Part shown: positions 1 through 9,400 of the stretch, piece after piece
Layout of the letters: each line of letters begins with the position of its first letter
Position numbering within the stretch: position 1 is the stretch's first letter
Assembly (NCBI RefSeq): GCF_001273775.1
Contig: NZ_CP011801.1
Coordinates: 3,202,001 to 3,266,000, forward strand
Direction: 5' to 3'
Source: Nitrospira moscoviensis
Lineage (GTDB): Bacteria; Nitrospirota; Nitrospiria; Nitrospirales; Nitrospiraceae
Length of the DNA stretch: 64,000 bases
The notes under the pieces: generated by a model
Told to the model about the DNA's origin: nothing
Databases searched by the model: none
The model's input: the letters and a program-made list of their open reading frames with translations, nothing else
Program-made: the position numbers and the translations under genes

Positions 1-581
1 CTCCCGGGAACTCCCCGATCCCGGCGCGGGTGGAACCGAATGGTATCCACGCCGTTATAGATCTGCGTGACTCTCGGTCCCGGCACTCCAACGATCTTGA
101 CCAGCCATTCGGCCAGGTCCCGGCTCACGGTGACGTAGCGATGCACCAGCAAGCTCATCACTTTGCGAAAGGCATTGTAGGTTCGATTGTGGCCATCGAG
201 ATCATAGATTTCGCGGCCGTGCTCGCCGTGGATCCTCCGGGCCGACCCGGCGCAAGCCGAGACGGCGAGAAACTCCAGCGTGGGAAAGTTACGCGTGTGC
301 ACGATGGCCGGACGCAAGCGGCGCAGCGCTCTCCAGGCCCGCCTATAGACGCCGAGATCGTGGCCCGGTCGTTTGTGAAGCGCCACGATCGTCACGTCAT
401 CCCTCGTGATGCGTTGCTGAAACTCGGTAACATCGGTAAGGCTGACGATGGCATGGCGATAACGGTCCCGCGGCATCCGATTGATGAGATTCACCAGACC
501 GTTCTCCAACCCGCCCATCGCGAGCCTGAATATGACGTGGACGATCAACGGTGGCGCCGTGCTGTCACATCCGCTCTTCAC
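1..581 (-). CDS. GT4-type glycosyltransferase, partial (C-terminus beyond left edge)
   Basis: About 193 N-terminal residues of a GT-B glycosyltransferase are visible; the rest lies outside the window. The GTG start at 581 follows an AGGGGAG ribosome-binding site. The protein opens with an N-terminal Rossmann half containing MGGLENGLVNLINRMP, then TRNFPTLEF, GEHGREIYD, VSRDLAEWL and YNGVDT. YNGVD-like motifs close the N-terminal domain of GT4 enzymes. The pattern resembles the sugar transferase accompanying XrtA/PEP-CTERM EPS loci (TIGR03088 type); that subfamily call is from memory of the family. It probably adds a sugar to the lipid-linked EPS repeat unit on the cytoplasmic face of the membrane. 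It follows the GT2 gene by about 45 bases in the same operon. Confidence 0.8.
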   Translation of the reverse strand, partial: MKSGCDSTAPPLIVHVIFRLAMGGLENGLVNLINRMPRDRYRHAIVSLTDVTEFQQRITRDDVTIVALHKRPGHDLGVYRRAWRALRRLRPAIVHTRNFPTLEFLAVSACAGSARRIHGEHGREIYDLDGHNRTYNAFRKVMSLLVHRYVTVSRDLAEWLVKIVGVPGPRVTQIYNGVDTIRFHPRRDRGVPG

Positions 582-625
582 ATCAACTCCCCTGCTTCGA
601 CTGCCATCGCCCGCACGGACCCTGT

Positions 626-1783
626 TCATCCGCGTTCCGGTGCCCAGATCCGATCGACCCGTCCACCCAAGGCCTTGGTCACGCCCAGCAACGCGGCCAG
701 ATTCACCAGGTAGAAATAAAAGACCGTTTGGATCACTTTCGCGGTACCGCCGAGCGACGAGGACACGAACGGCCCGATCACCGCCAGCAGGACGCTCGTC
801 ACCCCGCCCCATACGCCGAGCCGATAAACCAACCCCAGATCATACGCAGCGACGCAGCCGGCGAATCCGATCATGACGAACGGCAACACCAGCCATCGGA
901 GCACTTTGTGGGACCACACTTGCCAGGCGAACAGGCCGACTTTCGAGGGATTCAGGATTCCCGCCACGCTCATGACTCCCCGCCAACTCCGGTTGACGAT
1001 CCGCCGCTTTCGGCGGAACTCTTTTCGAAAATCACCGGCGGAGGGTTCCAGCCCGATCGCGGTCGGTTCGAAGACCGCCCGATATCCTTTGGTGACGATT
1101 TGCAGCGGGACGACCAGATCGTTGATGGTCTCAGGCGACAGCGGCTGATAGAGATGCCGGCGGATGGCGAAGATCGCGCCATCCCCGCCGACCGTGCTGC
1201 CCACGATGCTTTCCATCGACCGGATGTACCGCTCATAGCCCCAATAACTGTTCTCCTGAGCATGGGCGGCCGAGTCGGGGTCGTCGGCGTACTGCGAATC
1301 CCCCGTCGCACAGCCGACCGAGGGATCGGCGAAATTCCTCACGAGCCGCCGGATCGTATCGGACCGATACATAATATTGGCGTCGCTGAACACGACGATA
1401 TCGCCTTTGGCCTGCTGCATCGCGGCGTTGAGGCCGACGGTCTTGCCGCCCCGCTCGGCCATCCGCAGCAGTGTGACGCCTTGGCCGGCGAACGACCGTA
1501 CGATGTCGTCGGTGGCGTCCGTCGAGGCGTCCGAGATCACCATGATCTCGAGCTTCTGCATCGGATAATCGAGCGCCACCGCATTGCGGAGTTTGTCTCC
1601 GATGACATGCGCTTCATTGAACGCGCTGATCAACAACGTCACCGAGGGCTCGATGTCCACCTGCCGCAGCGGCCGCGGCCTGGCCCAGGCCAACAGACCG
1701 ATCAGAATCGGATAGCCGACATACACGTAGGCCACGAGCAAGGCCGCGGCCCAGGCCAGCAGAGCGCCGGTCGAGCCCATCAT
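626..1783 (-). CDS. Membrane-associated GT2 family glycosyltransferase
   Basis: A 385-residue GT2 enzyme of the EPS locus. An N-terminal membrane helix (about residues 5-27) precedes a GT-A catalytic domain with SAFNEAHVIG, VISDASTDATDDI and VFSDANIMY; the acidic residues of these stretches fit nucleotide-sugar and metal binding. ENSYWGYERYIR and RRKRRIVNRSWRG resemble the acceptor-side motifs of processive or polyprenyl GT2 enzymes. Two or three hydrophobic segments close the protein. I chose the ATG at 1783 because it overlaps the TGA of the upstream amidotransferase (ATGA). The frame stays open for another 10 codons upstream, but those lie inside that gene. The sugar and acceptor cannot be told from sequence. 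Confidence 0.86.
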   Translation of the reverse strand: MMGSTGALLAWAAALLVAYVYVGYPILIGLLAWARPRPLRQVDIEPSVTLLISAFNEAHVIGDKLRNAVALDYPMQKLEIMVISDASTDATDDIVRSFAGQGVTLLRMAERGGKTVGLNAAMQQAKGDIVVFSDANIMYRSDTIRRLVRNFADPSVGCATGDSQYADDPDSAAHAQENSYWGYERYIRSMESIVGSTVGGDGAIFAIRRHLYQPLSPETINDLVVPLQIVTKGYRAVFEPTAIGLEPSAGDFRKEFRRKRRIVNRSWRGVMSVAGILNPSKVGLFAWQVWSHKVLRWLVLPFVMIGFAGCVAAYDLGLVYRLGVWGGVTSVLLAVIGPFVSSSLGGTAKVIQTVFYFYLVNLAALLGVTKALGGRVDRIWAPERG

Positions 1784-3675
1784 GGCAGCCTCACCTGAAA
1801 CCGCTCGCGCCACAATTCGAAGACGACCAAGGCCATGATGCCCTCCGTAAGGTCTTCCTTCCGTGCATCGTGCACCGCCAGCATGGTCCGTACCGTGTCG
1901 GGATTGAACAGGCCGCCTCGGCGCAATCGTTCAGGATCCAACATCTGGGCGACCATGGGCTTCAGATCCTCACGAAGCCAGGTTCCCATCGGCGTGCCGA
2001 ACCCGCGTTTGGAACGATTCAACACGAAATCCGGCACCACCCCTTTCAACGCCGCCTTGAGCAACCGCTTCAGCTGAAACCGGCGAAGGCGATAGCGGCT
2101 CGGCACCTGCGCCACGAAATCCACGACCCGGTTATCCAGAAACGGCACACGCACTTCCAACGAGGTCGCCATTCCCATTTTGTCCGACAGCAGCAGCAAA
2201 CTTTCCGGCAACACCGTTTTGGCGTCGACATAGGCGAGTCGGTCCACCGGCTCCACGGCAGCGGCCTGCTCGTACAGGGCAACCAGCTCCTCGCCGGGAT
2301 CGACGCTTCCGAGCGGGCGGGACAGCAATGCGTTGACCTGCTCAGCGGAAAGGACAGAAAGCAACGAGAGGTATTGCTCCCCCATCGAGAGATGCAGGGC
2401 ACGGCCCAAGGCCTTTCCATAGCGCCCCAGATTGCCGAAGACCGACCCCCGATCCGCGCTGAGGCGCCGCTCCAACTGACTCCCCACTGCTTGCCGCGTC
2501 GCGGCGGGAATCCACGACAGGGTATTCCACAGCGAGGCGCCCAGGTACCGCCGGTATCCGCCGAAAAGTTCGTCCCCTCCCAATCCCGACAGCGCCACTT
2601 TCACGTGCCGATGGGCCAACTCCGACACCAGATACGACAAAATGAAGGAGGTATCGGTCAACGGCTCGTCCAGCTTCTCGATCAATTCCGGCAGCAACTC
2701 GACGACGTTCGGATGCACGATCAAGGTTTCATGCTTGGTCCCCAACGCCTTGGCCGCCGCCTCGGCGAACGGCGCCTCGTTGTGATAGGCGTGCCGCGCG
2801 TCGAACCCGATGCTGAAGGTCTGCACCCGGTGCGTGGACGCCTCCCGCATGAACGCGACGATCCCCGTCGAATCCACGCCGCCGCTCAGAAAGGCCCCCA
2901 ACGGCACGTCGCTGACCATCTGGTCCACGACGGCCTCGCGCAGCACGTCACGGAGCCGGTCGCGGGACTCCTCGAATGACCAGATCGCCGTCGGCTGCTT
3001 GAACTCCCAATCCCAGTAGCGGTGGAGATCGACCCGCCCCTTTTCCGCGGTGAGGCTCCAGCCGGCAGGCAGCTTGCGGATGTCTTGAAACAGCGTGTCC
3101 GGCGCGGGCACGAACCCAAGACGGAAATAGCGCGCCGCCGATTCCATATCGAGCACGCGCGATACTTCGGGCAGCGCCAGCAGCGCCTTGATCTCGGATG
3201 CAAACGCCAATTTGCCGCCCAACTGAACGTAGTACAGCGGCTTGATCCCCATGCGATCGCGGGCAAGGAACAGCCGCTGGCGCCGATGGTCCCACACGGC
3301 GAAGGCGAACATGCCGTTGAAGTGTTTCACGCAATCCGGTCCGTCTTCTTCATAGGCGTGCACGATGACTTCCGTATCGCTTTTGGTTTTGAAGCGATGG
3401 CCTCGACGCTCCAACTCGTCGCGGAGCGCATGGAAGTTGTAAATCTCTCCGTTGAAGACTACGGTGACGGTGCCGTCTTCATTGTCGATGGGCTGGTGTC
3501 CTCCGCCCACGTCGATGATGCTGAGCCGGCGCATACCGAGGCCGATCGACTCCTGGGCGAAGAGGCCTTCATCGTCCGGGCCGCGATGGACGATCGCGCG
3601 GCACATCGTGCGAACGTGCGTCCGCACGACCTCGGGATCCTCCGCCCATCGATACAGTCCGACTATGCCGCACAT
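1780..3675 (-). CDS. Asparagine-synthase-type amidotransferase, EPS/XrtA-associated type 1
   Basis: A 631-residue class B (AsnB) amidotransferase. Cys2 directly after the initiator Met is the expected glutaminase nucleophile. The N-terminal Ntn glutaminase domain covers about residues 2-210 (RGPDDEG, NGEIYN, SDTEV). The synthetase domain carries the PPi-loop SGGVDST at 264-270. In EPS loci with exosortase A this protein type (TIGR03108-like) is thought to amidate or aminate a sugar or uronic acid residue rather than make free asparagine; that role is inferred from context. It lies about 34 bases downstream of the FemAB-like gene and overlaps the next GT2 gene by four bases. A second, divergent amidotransferase of the same length lies at 5973-7868. 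Confidence 0.9.
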   Translation of the reverse strand: MCGIVGLYRWAEDPEVVRTHVRTMCRAIVHRGPDDEGLFAQESIGLGMRRLSIIDVGGGHQPIDNEDGTVTVVFNGEIYNFHALRDELERRGHRFKTKSDTEVIVHAYEEDGPDCVKHFNGMFAFAVWDHRRQRLFLARDRMGIKPLYYVQLGGKLAFASEIKALLALPEVSRVLDMESAARYFRLGFVPAPDTLFQDIRKLPAGWSLTAEKGRVDLHRYWDWEFKQPTAIWSFEESRDRLRDVLREAVVDQMVSDVPLGAFLSGGVDSTGIVAFMREASTHRVQTFSIGFDARHAYHNEAPFAEAAAKALGTKHETLIVHPNVVELLPELIEKLDEPLTDTSFILSYLVSELAHRHVKVALSGLGGDELFGGYRRYLGASLWNTLSWIPAATRQAVGSQLERRLSADRGSVFGNLGRYGKALGRALHLSMGEQYLSLLSVLSAEQVNALLSRPLGSVDPGEELVALYEQAAAVEPVDRLAYVDAKTVLPESLLLLSDKMGMATSLEVRVPFLDNRVVDFVAQVPSRYRLRRFQLKRLLKAALKGVVPDFVLNRSKRGFGTPMGTWLREDLKPMVAQMLDPERLRRGGLFNPDTVRTMLAVHDARKEDLTEGIMALVVFELWRERFQVRLP

Positions 3676-3709
3676 GACCGCCTCGTTTGCGCTCGTTCGT
3701 TCGACATCG

Positions 3710-4765
3710 TCAGTTGGTCAGGTACTTTCTGATCCGGGGTCCGAGTGCCGCGGTCAAGCCGACAGGAAGCCGCCGCCACGCTCCACGCAACAATCGATAC
3801 TTCAGGCCGGTCCCATCGATGGTATTCCCGCTCCCGGCATCCGCGGACAGCAGGTACCAAAACAGCGGCACGGGCTGAGCTCCCCACTGCCGTTTGAAAT
3901 CGTAGGTTCCGGATCCCACGGAAGACCGCCCGAAGTCGAACTGCTTGAATCCCTGCGCGCACCGATCTTGAATCTCATGCCAGTACAAGAGATTGTTCGG
4001 ACATTTCGGAAAATACTCCCTCAGGGCGGAGGCCCAGGGGACCAAGACGGTGTCTTTAAAACAGAGACCGATCAAGCCGCCCACCGTCTTGCCTCCCTCA
4101 CGGACCAGCCGTACCCGCAACTGGGAGCCAAACTCCTGCGCCATACTGGTAAAGAAGCTCAGGCCGTGCACCGGCGAGCCCAGATCCCGCATGTTCACCA
4201 CAAAGACGCGATAGAAGTCCGCGAGCAACTCGGGGCCCCCCACGACGGTGGACAATCCGCTTTTTTCGGCCTTCCTCACCTGGTTGCGCACTTTGGCCGG
4301 CAGTCCCTTCCAAATGCCCGCCTCTCCCCCGGAGAGATCCAGCACCATCGTCACCTTGTCCCGGCGGGGTTCCGGGAGATCGGATATTTCCGCTCCCTGC
4401 CGAAGTTCGATCGCCGTTGACGTGGACATTCCGCTCAAACGCCGTGCCTCGTCGATGAGTCGATGCGCAATTTCACGATCGTCTGCGCAGACCCCTCCGT
4501 AGTCCAGAAACGGCATGGAGGCCAGCACGGATCCCAGCATGGGACTTTTGACGACGACCAACGGCAGGATCCCGCGCACGATTCCCGATTGCCGGGCGAT
4601 CAAATAGGTCGAGGCATGCCCATAGGCCTGGCGAATGACGGCGCGCCATTTCCATTCGTGGCCTAGCGCCGCTGCGGGGGCCCTCAAGACATACTGCGAC
4701 CAGTCGGACTCGTCCTCTTCTCCGGCGCGACTGATTGATACCGCAACGTCTTCGACCCTCTGCAT
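3710..4765 (-). CDS. FemAB-like / GNAT-fold protein, XrtA-PEP-CTERM-associated
   Basis: A 351-residue FemAB-type acyltransferase-fold protein. The C-terminal stretches KQFDFGRSS and SGTYDFKRQWGA, with PNNLLYWHEIQD before them, are typical of the TIGR03019-type FemAB protein found with exosortase A EPS clusters. FemAB relatives transfer amino acids or acyl groups from charged tRNA or CoA to amino groups; the substrate here is unknown. Together with two amidotransferases and a PIG-L deacetylase it suggests that the EPS carries amino sugars or amino-acid-like decorations, which is inference. It is soluble with no signal peptide. ATG start at 4765, downstream of wecB in the same operon. Confidence 0.85.
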   Translation of the reverse strand: MQRVEDVAVSISRAGEEDESDWSQYVLRAPAAALGHEWKWRAVIRQAYGHASTYLIARQSGIVRGILPLVVVKSPMLGSVLASMPFLDYGGVCADDREIAHRLIDEARRLSGMSTSTAIELRQGAEISDLPEPRRDKVTMVLDLSGGEAGIWKGLPAKVRNQVRKAEKSGLSTVVGGPELLADFYRVFVVNMRDLGSPVHGLSFFTSMAQEFGSQLRVRLVREGGKTVGGLIGLCFKDTVLVPWASALREYFPKCPNNLLYWHEIQDRCAQGFKQFDFGRSSVGSGTYDFKRQWGAQPVPLFWYLLSADAGSGNTIDGTGLKYRLLRGAWRRLPVGLTAALGPRIRKYLTN

Positions 4766-4798
4766 AGATAACCTAGCCGGACGTGACGACCGGTAGCC

Positions 4799-5917
4799 TC
4801 AGCGGCACCGTTCCAGAATGATCGAGACGATCCGTTTCGCCGCATGCCCATCCCAGAGAGGAGGGGGCGAGGGAGCAACCCGCGGACCTTTGAGGACCCG
4901 CATCGCTTCCTCGACGATCTTCTCCGGCGAAGTACCGACCAAACGATTCGTCCCGTGCGAGATCGTGACCGGACGCTCCGTGTTTTCCCGCAGCGTCAGG
5001 CACGGGATACCCAGCGCGGTGGTTTCCTCCTGGATGCCGCCGGAATCCGTCAAAATAAGCCTGGCGCCGGCCACCAGCGCCATGAAGTCGAGATACCCGA
5101 GCGGATCCAAACACCAGATCCCGGGCCCTTGAACGGTCCCCGAGCCGGTGAAGCGCAACAGCGCGTTCAACTCCTGGGTGTCCTCAAGCCGCTTGCGGGT
5201 CCGCGGATGCACGGGGAACACGATCGGTTGCTCGCGTCCGATCTCCGCGATGGCTTCCAACAGGCCGCGCAGCACGGCCGGTTGATCGACGTTCGACGGC
5301 CGGTGCAGGGTCAAGACTCCGTACTGGCCCTTCGTCACGCCGAGTTGCTCCTGGATCGACGATCGTTCCCACATGCGGCGGGACGCCTCCAGCGAATCGA
5401 TCATGACGTTCCCGACGAAAAACACCCGCGCCATGTCGGCGCCTTCGGCTGCGAGGTTCTTCATCCCGCTTTCTTCGCTGACGAACAGGTACGTGGACAC
5501 GGCGTCCGTCACCAGCCGATTGATTTCCTCCGGCATGCTGCGATCGAAGCTGCGCAATCCGGCCTCGACATGCGCGACGGGAATCTGCAGCTTCGCCGCC
5601 GTCACCGCTGCGGCCAGCGTCGAATTGACGTCTCCCACCACCAGCACCAAATCCGGGCGCTGCTGCTCCATGACGGGCTCGATGCGCTTCATGACTTCGG
5701 CGGTTTGAAATGCATGCGAGCCGGACCCTACGTCCAACGAGACATCCGGTGAAGGAATGCCGAGATCCTCGAAGAACCTCCCGGCCATTTTCACGTCATA
5801 ATGCTGGCCGGTATGGACCAGCAGCGGTTCAACGCCCTGGCGAGCGCGCATCTCTCTGATGAGCGGGGCGATCTTGATGAAGTTCGGCCGGGCGCCGACG
5901 ATGTTCATGATCTTCAT
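4799..5917 (-). CDS. wecB: UDP-N-acetylglucosamine 2-epimerase (non-hydrolysing)
   Basis: A 372-residue enzyme interconverting UDP-GlcNAc and UDP-ManNAc, supplying an activated N-acetylhexosamine for EPS. Family motifs are complete: GARPNFIKIAPLI at the N-terminus, HTGQHYD, VVGDVNST, HVEAGLRSFDRSMPEEINR, TLHRPSNVD, and TDSGGIQEE in the C-terminal UDP-binding half. Length is normal for bacterial WecB. It sits between an amidotransferase and the FemAB-like gene; no UDP-ManNAc dehydrogenase (WecC) is visible here, so the product may be used directly as ManNAc or oxidised by an enzyme encoded elsewhere. Cytoplasmic. Confidence 0.93.
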   Translation of the reverse strand: MKIMNIVGARPNFIKIAPLIREMRARQGVEPLLVHTGQHYDVKMAGRFFEDLGIPSPDVSLDVGSGSHAFQTAEVMKRIEPVMEQQRPDLVLVVGDVNSTLAAAVTAAKLQIPVAHVEAGLRSFDRSMPEEINRLVTDAVSTYLFVSEESGMKNLAAEGADMARVFFVGNVMIDSLEASRRMWERSSIQEQLGVTKGQYGVLTLHRPSNVDQPAVLRGLLEAIAEIGREQPIVFPVHPRTRKRLEDTQELNALLRFTGSGTVQGPGIWCLDPLGYLDFMALVAGARLILTDSGGIQEETTALGIPCLTLRENTERPVTISHGTNRLVGTSPEKIVEEAMRVLKGPRVAPSPPPLWDGHAAKRIVSIILERCR

Positions 5918-5972
5918 GCGTGAATGAGGCTCCTCTTCTGACGCTGCGTAAAAGCTGCACCTACCGCGATGT

Positions 5973-7868
5973 TTACGCGGCAGGCACAGGATTCTGCTTC
6001 ATATTTTCCGCCCACGTTTCAAACTGGGCGACATTGAACAGCCGCCCTGACACATCGAGCGCTCCCTGCTGATGCCGATCCAAATCCTTGAGCACTTCAT
6101 CGACTTGATAGATCCCCCGTTCCCGAGCCTCTTGACTGGAAAGAATGTCCTTCAGGGGCTTGTACAGGTCTCGGGCCAGCCATTTGTTGACCGGCGTGGG
6201 AAATCCCATTTTGTCGGCCCGGGATCGGACGGACTCCGGAATGCGTCCCCGCATCGCTTCGCGCAGCACGAATTTGTTCAGTCCCCCGCGGAGCTTCCAT
6301 TCAGTCGGCAAACTGAACAACAGGCTGACCAGCCGATAATCCATGAACGGCAGCCGGGCTTCCACCGAATGAGCCATCGAATTGCGGTCTTCCACACGCA
6401 AATAAATCGGCAGCGGCGACCGTTCGACGGAGCGCTTCAGAGAGGTCTCGATCCTGCCGTCCATTCCGGCGAAATCATCGGCCGGCAGATTGGAGACCAG
6501 TTCCCGGCGAAACCAAGGATTGGCCTGATTCGCCGCCTGTCTCTTTCCGGTGATGTATCGGTGATAGGGGCGGAGGCGAAACATCTCCCACTGGCAGGCC
6601 TGCTTCAGCGCAGTCGCGATATGCGCGGCCCAATGGCCCCCGTGCAGGGCGGTGTACGCTCCGACTTCACTCCACAGGTGCTGTATGCGGCCCTCCATCG
6701 CAAGCGTCCGCCAATATTCCTGGAAATAATTGAAGTACCCGGCCGCCGTTTCGTCCGCTCCCTGTCCGTTCAGCACCACTTTCACGCCATTCGCCCTAGC
6801 TAAGCCCATCAATTCGTAGCCGATCATGGCCGTCATGGAATGGACCGGCTCATCCTGAAACCACAGAAATTTCCCCAACCGATCCCATAAACCGGATGGT
6901 GTCATCTGCAGTACTTTGAGGATGGCATGGGTCTGCTCCAGCGTATCGGCGATGTAGCGCGTTTCGTCGTATTCCTCCGGCATATAGCAGAACGCCAACA
7001 GCGGCGTTCCGAATTCGCTCGCCATCCCGCCCTTGATGCGGGCCATGGAACAGATGATGGACGTGGAATCGAGACCGCCCGACAAACAGACCCCGACCGG
7101 GACGTCGCTGCGCATCCGAAGGGCGACGGCGTCTTCGAAGAGGCCGCGGAAGCGTTCCACCGGATTCCCTGCGTCTGCTGTCTGAGCGGGAGCCATCGAC
7201 CAATACGACCATTCGGTCCAACGGCCGTCCGGCGTGACTTCGAATGCGCTGCCGGGTCTGATCGCCTCGATGCCGTCGAAGAATGTCTCGCCCCCTTCGT
7301 CCAGCGCCCCTTGCAGCAGAAACTTGGACGCGATCTTCCAGTTGATTCCGCCCCGATACAAGCCCGACGCGCGAATGGCCTTGATTTCTGACGCCAGACA
7401 GACACCGCCGGCATGGCGATAGCGGTACAACGGTTTCACCCCGAACCGGTCCCGCGAGCCGAACAGGACGCCTCGTTGGCGGTCATAAATCAGAACCGCC
7501 CACATGCCGTTCAGTTTCGCCAGACAGTTCTTTCCCCACGTCGCATAGGCCTGCAGAAGAACCTCCGAGTCGCCGTGGGATCTGAATCGGCAGCCGAGGC
7601 GCTCCAATTCCTCCCGCAGCTCGAGGTAATTGTAGATTTCCCCGTTGAACACCATGACGAAATTGCCGTCGCCGCTCAGCATCGGCTGATGCGCGGCCGG
7701 AGTGAGATCCAGAATAGACAGGCGTCGGAAACACAGGCCCACCGGCCCTTCCTGATGGATGCCGCTGTCGTCCGGGCCTCGATGGTAGAGGCTCGCGGCC
7801 ATCCGCTCCAGCCGTCGCGGCTCGACCGACGCTCCGTCGAAGTTCAATATTCCGGCAAATCCGCACAT
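5973..7868 (-). CDS. Asparagine synthase (glutamine-hydrolysing)-type amidotransferase, second copy
   Basis: A 631-residue AsnB-family protein with Cys2 nucleophile, RGPDDSG and NGEIYN in the glutaminase domain, and PPi-loop SGGLDST at 253-259. The stretch LRVEDRNSMAHSVEARLPF is the family's C-terminal aspartyl/substrate-site signature. It is clearly divergent from the copy at 1780-3675, so this is not a recent duplication despite equal length. Its place between the flippase and wecB argues for a role in amidating an EPS sugar acid, but free asparagine synthesis cannot be excluded. ATG start at 7868. Confidence 0.88.
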   Translation of the reverse strand: MCGFAGILNFDGASVEPRRLERMAASLYHRGPDDSGIHQEGPVGLCFRRLSILDLTPAAHQPMLSGDGNFVMVFNGEIYNYLELREELERLGCRFRSHGDSEVLLQAYATWGKNCLAKLNGMWAVLIYDRQRGVLFGSRDRFGVKPLYRYRHAGGVCLASEIKAIRASGLYRGGINWKIASKFLLQGALDEGGETFFDGIEAIRPGSAFEVTPDGRWTEWSYWSMAPAQTADAGNPVERFRGLFEDAVALRMRSDVPVGVCLSGGLDSTSIICSMARIKGGMASEFGTPLLAFCYMPEEYDETRYIADTLEQTHAILKVLQMTPSGLWDRLGKFLWFQDEPVHSMTAMIGYELMGLARANGVKVVLNGQGADETAAGYFNYFQEYWRTLAMEGRIQHLWSEVGAYTALHGGHWAAHIATALKQACQWEMFRLRPYHRYITGKRQAANQANPWFRRELVSNLPADDFAGMDGRIETSLKRSVERSPLPIYLRVEDRNSMAHSVEARLPFMDYRLVSLLFSLPTEWKLRGGLNKFVLREAMRGRIPESVRSRADKMGFPTPVNKWLARDLYKPLKDILSSQEARERGIYQVDEVLKDLDRHQQGALDVSGRLFNVAQFETWAENMKQNPVPAA

Positions 7869-7901
7869 CGCGCTATAGTTCCCGACCGCTTCGATCCATC
7901 G

Positions 7902-9389
7902 TTAGGCGATCCCCGTCCGGATAACGCGCAGGAACGAGCGGACCCGTTCGCCATGGATGCTGAGGGCCGTCAAGGCATACACGGCGGCGCCCGTGCCGAC
8001 CTCCGCCGCGAATCGCATCCCCAACGGCCACCCTTGGGGCATGGCCTGCTTGACGACTATCACCGCCGCCAACATACAGAGACAGCCGATCATGGCTGGA
8101 CGCAGCGCGGCCAGATACTGCCCCACCGTCACATCGATTTTCTTGAAGACAAACCAGTTCGTTTGTGTCGCGGCCAGCGGATGCACGATGAGCCATGCCA
8201 GCGCGATCCCTCGGGTGCCCCATCCGCTCAGCAGGTAAAAGGTGACGGGCAACACGATGGCGACTCCCAACGCGTTCCACATGCCGAGACGCGACCCGCC
8301 GGTCACGAACAAGATTTGCGGAGGAAGCGTCTGGATCGCGCGAAACGCGGCATAGAAGGCCAGGACTTGAAGCGGCGGGACGACGCCCGCCCACTTGTCT
8401 CCGAGCACCAACAAGACGAATTCTTCCGCCACCAAGGCGATCCCCGCCGTCGCGGGGAAAATGACCAGAGAAAATCCTTCCGTCAGCGAGAGAAAGTATC
8501 GGCGCAACGCGGGGGCATCTTTTTGGACGGCGGCGAACAATGACGTCGTGACCTGATTGACGACGGCGGCGATTTTTTCGACCGGCACCATGGCGAGAGA
8601 CAGCGCCATGCCGTAGAAGCCGAGCGCCGCCTGTCCCAGCACTTTGCCCGTAATGACGGAGTCCGCGTTCGACTGGATGCACCACGACAAGCGCGCCAGC
8701 ACGATATGCCAGCTGAAAGTCATGGCCTCCTTCAGTGATGCCATGGACGGTGTCGCGAACGGATGGGTACGCACGACCAGCGTGGCGATCGTGCCGCTCA
8801 GCGTCCCGACGAGACCGCCGGCCACCAGTGTCCAGTATCCGAACCCGAGCGCGGCCATGAGGACCATGGCCGCCGCCTGAACGAAGACCTGCAGCCCGTC
8901 GATCAACGCCAGCACTCGAAACCGCAATTCCTTCTGCAGCAGTGCGCCCGGCACCGTTCGGAATCCCGCAAACAGGAATCCGCCCGCCATAACGACCACG
9001 ACCCAGACGACATCGGAGGTGTCATAAAACGCGCTCAACGGCACGGCGGCGGCGCAGGACAAGAGGAACCCGGCGACACCCAGCGCCACGGAGACACTGT
9101 TGAGCTGCGCGACGACGCGTTGATTGAGGTCGCGCAGGGACACAATGGTGATTCCGACGCCGAACTCATTGAGCAGCGCGACAAGACCGATAAACGTCCC
9201 GGCCATGCCGACAAGACCATAGTCCTCGGGCCGCAGCATCCGGGCGACGAAGATCGTCGTGATCCATGACACGATCTGGCTCGACCATTTCACCAGCCCG
9301 GTCCAAAACATGCCCTTAATCAGAGAGCGGTCCAGGAATTTGGTGTCCGATGAGGCCAGGCCGGCGGATGGCGCGATAGAATTGGACAT
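7902..9389 (-). CDS. Wzx-type polysaccharide flippase (MATE-like/MOP superfamily)
   Basis: A 495-residue integral membrane protein with about 12-14 hydrophobic segments. It begins FWTGLVKWSSQIVSWITTIFVARML followed by PEDYGLVGMAGTF (shown here in two pieces), the usual opening of the lipopolysaccharide biosynthesis flippase family (PF13440/PF01943). It should flip the undecaprenyl-linked EPS repeat unit to the periplasm for polymerisation. It is in the middle of the EPS operon, between the GT2 at 9401 and an amidotransferase gene. No Wzy-type polymerase is visible in the window. ATG start at 9389. Confidence 0.88.
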   Translation of the reverse strand: MSNSIAPSAGLASSDTKFLDRSLIKGMFWTGLVKWSSQIVSWITTIFVARMLRPEDYGLVGMAGTFIGLVALLNEFGVGITIVSLRDLNQRVVAQLNSVSVALGVAGFLLSCAAAVPLSAFYDTSDVVWVVVVMAGGFLFAGFRTVPGALLQKELRFRVLALIDGLQVFVQAAAMVLMAALGFGYWTLVAGGLVGTLSGTIATLVVRTHPFATPSMASLKEAMTFSWHIVLARLSWCIQSNADSVITGKVLGQAALGFYGMALSLAMVPVEKIAAVVNQVTTSLFAAVQKDAPALRRYFLSLTEGFSLVIFPATAGIALVAEEFVLLVLGDKWAGVVPPLQVLAFYAAFRAIQTLPPQILFVTGGSRLGMWNALGVAIVLPVTFYLLSGWGTRGIALAWLIVHPLAATQTNWFVFKKIDVTVGQYLAALRPAMIGCLCMLAAVIVVKQAMPQGWPLGMRFAAEVGTGAAVYALTALSIHGERVRSFLRVIRTGIA

Positions 9390-9400
9390 GCCTATTTCCT

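Noticed and set aside
551..1798. Long plus-strand open frame of about 415 codons
   Set aside because: It is antisense to a clear GT2 gene; its translation is low-complexity and rich in Arg/His/Pro, an artefact of high-GC codon use.
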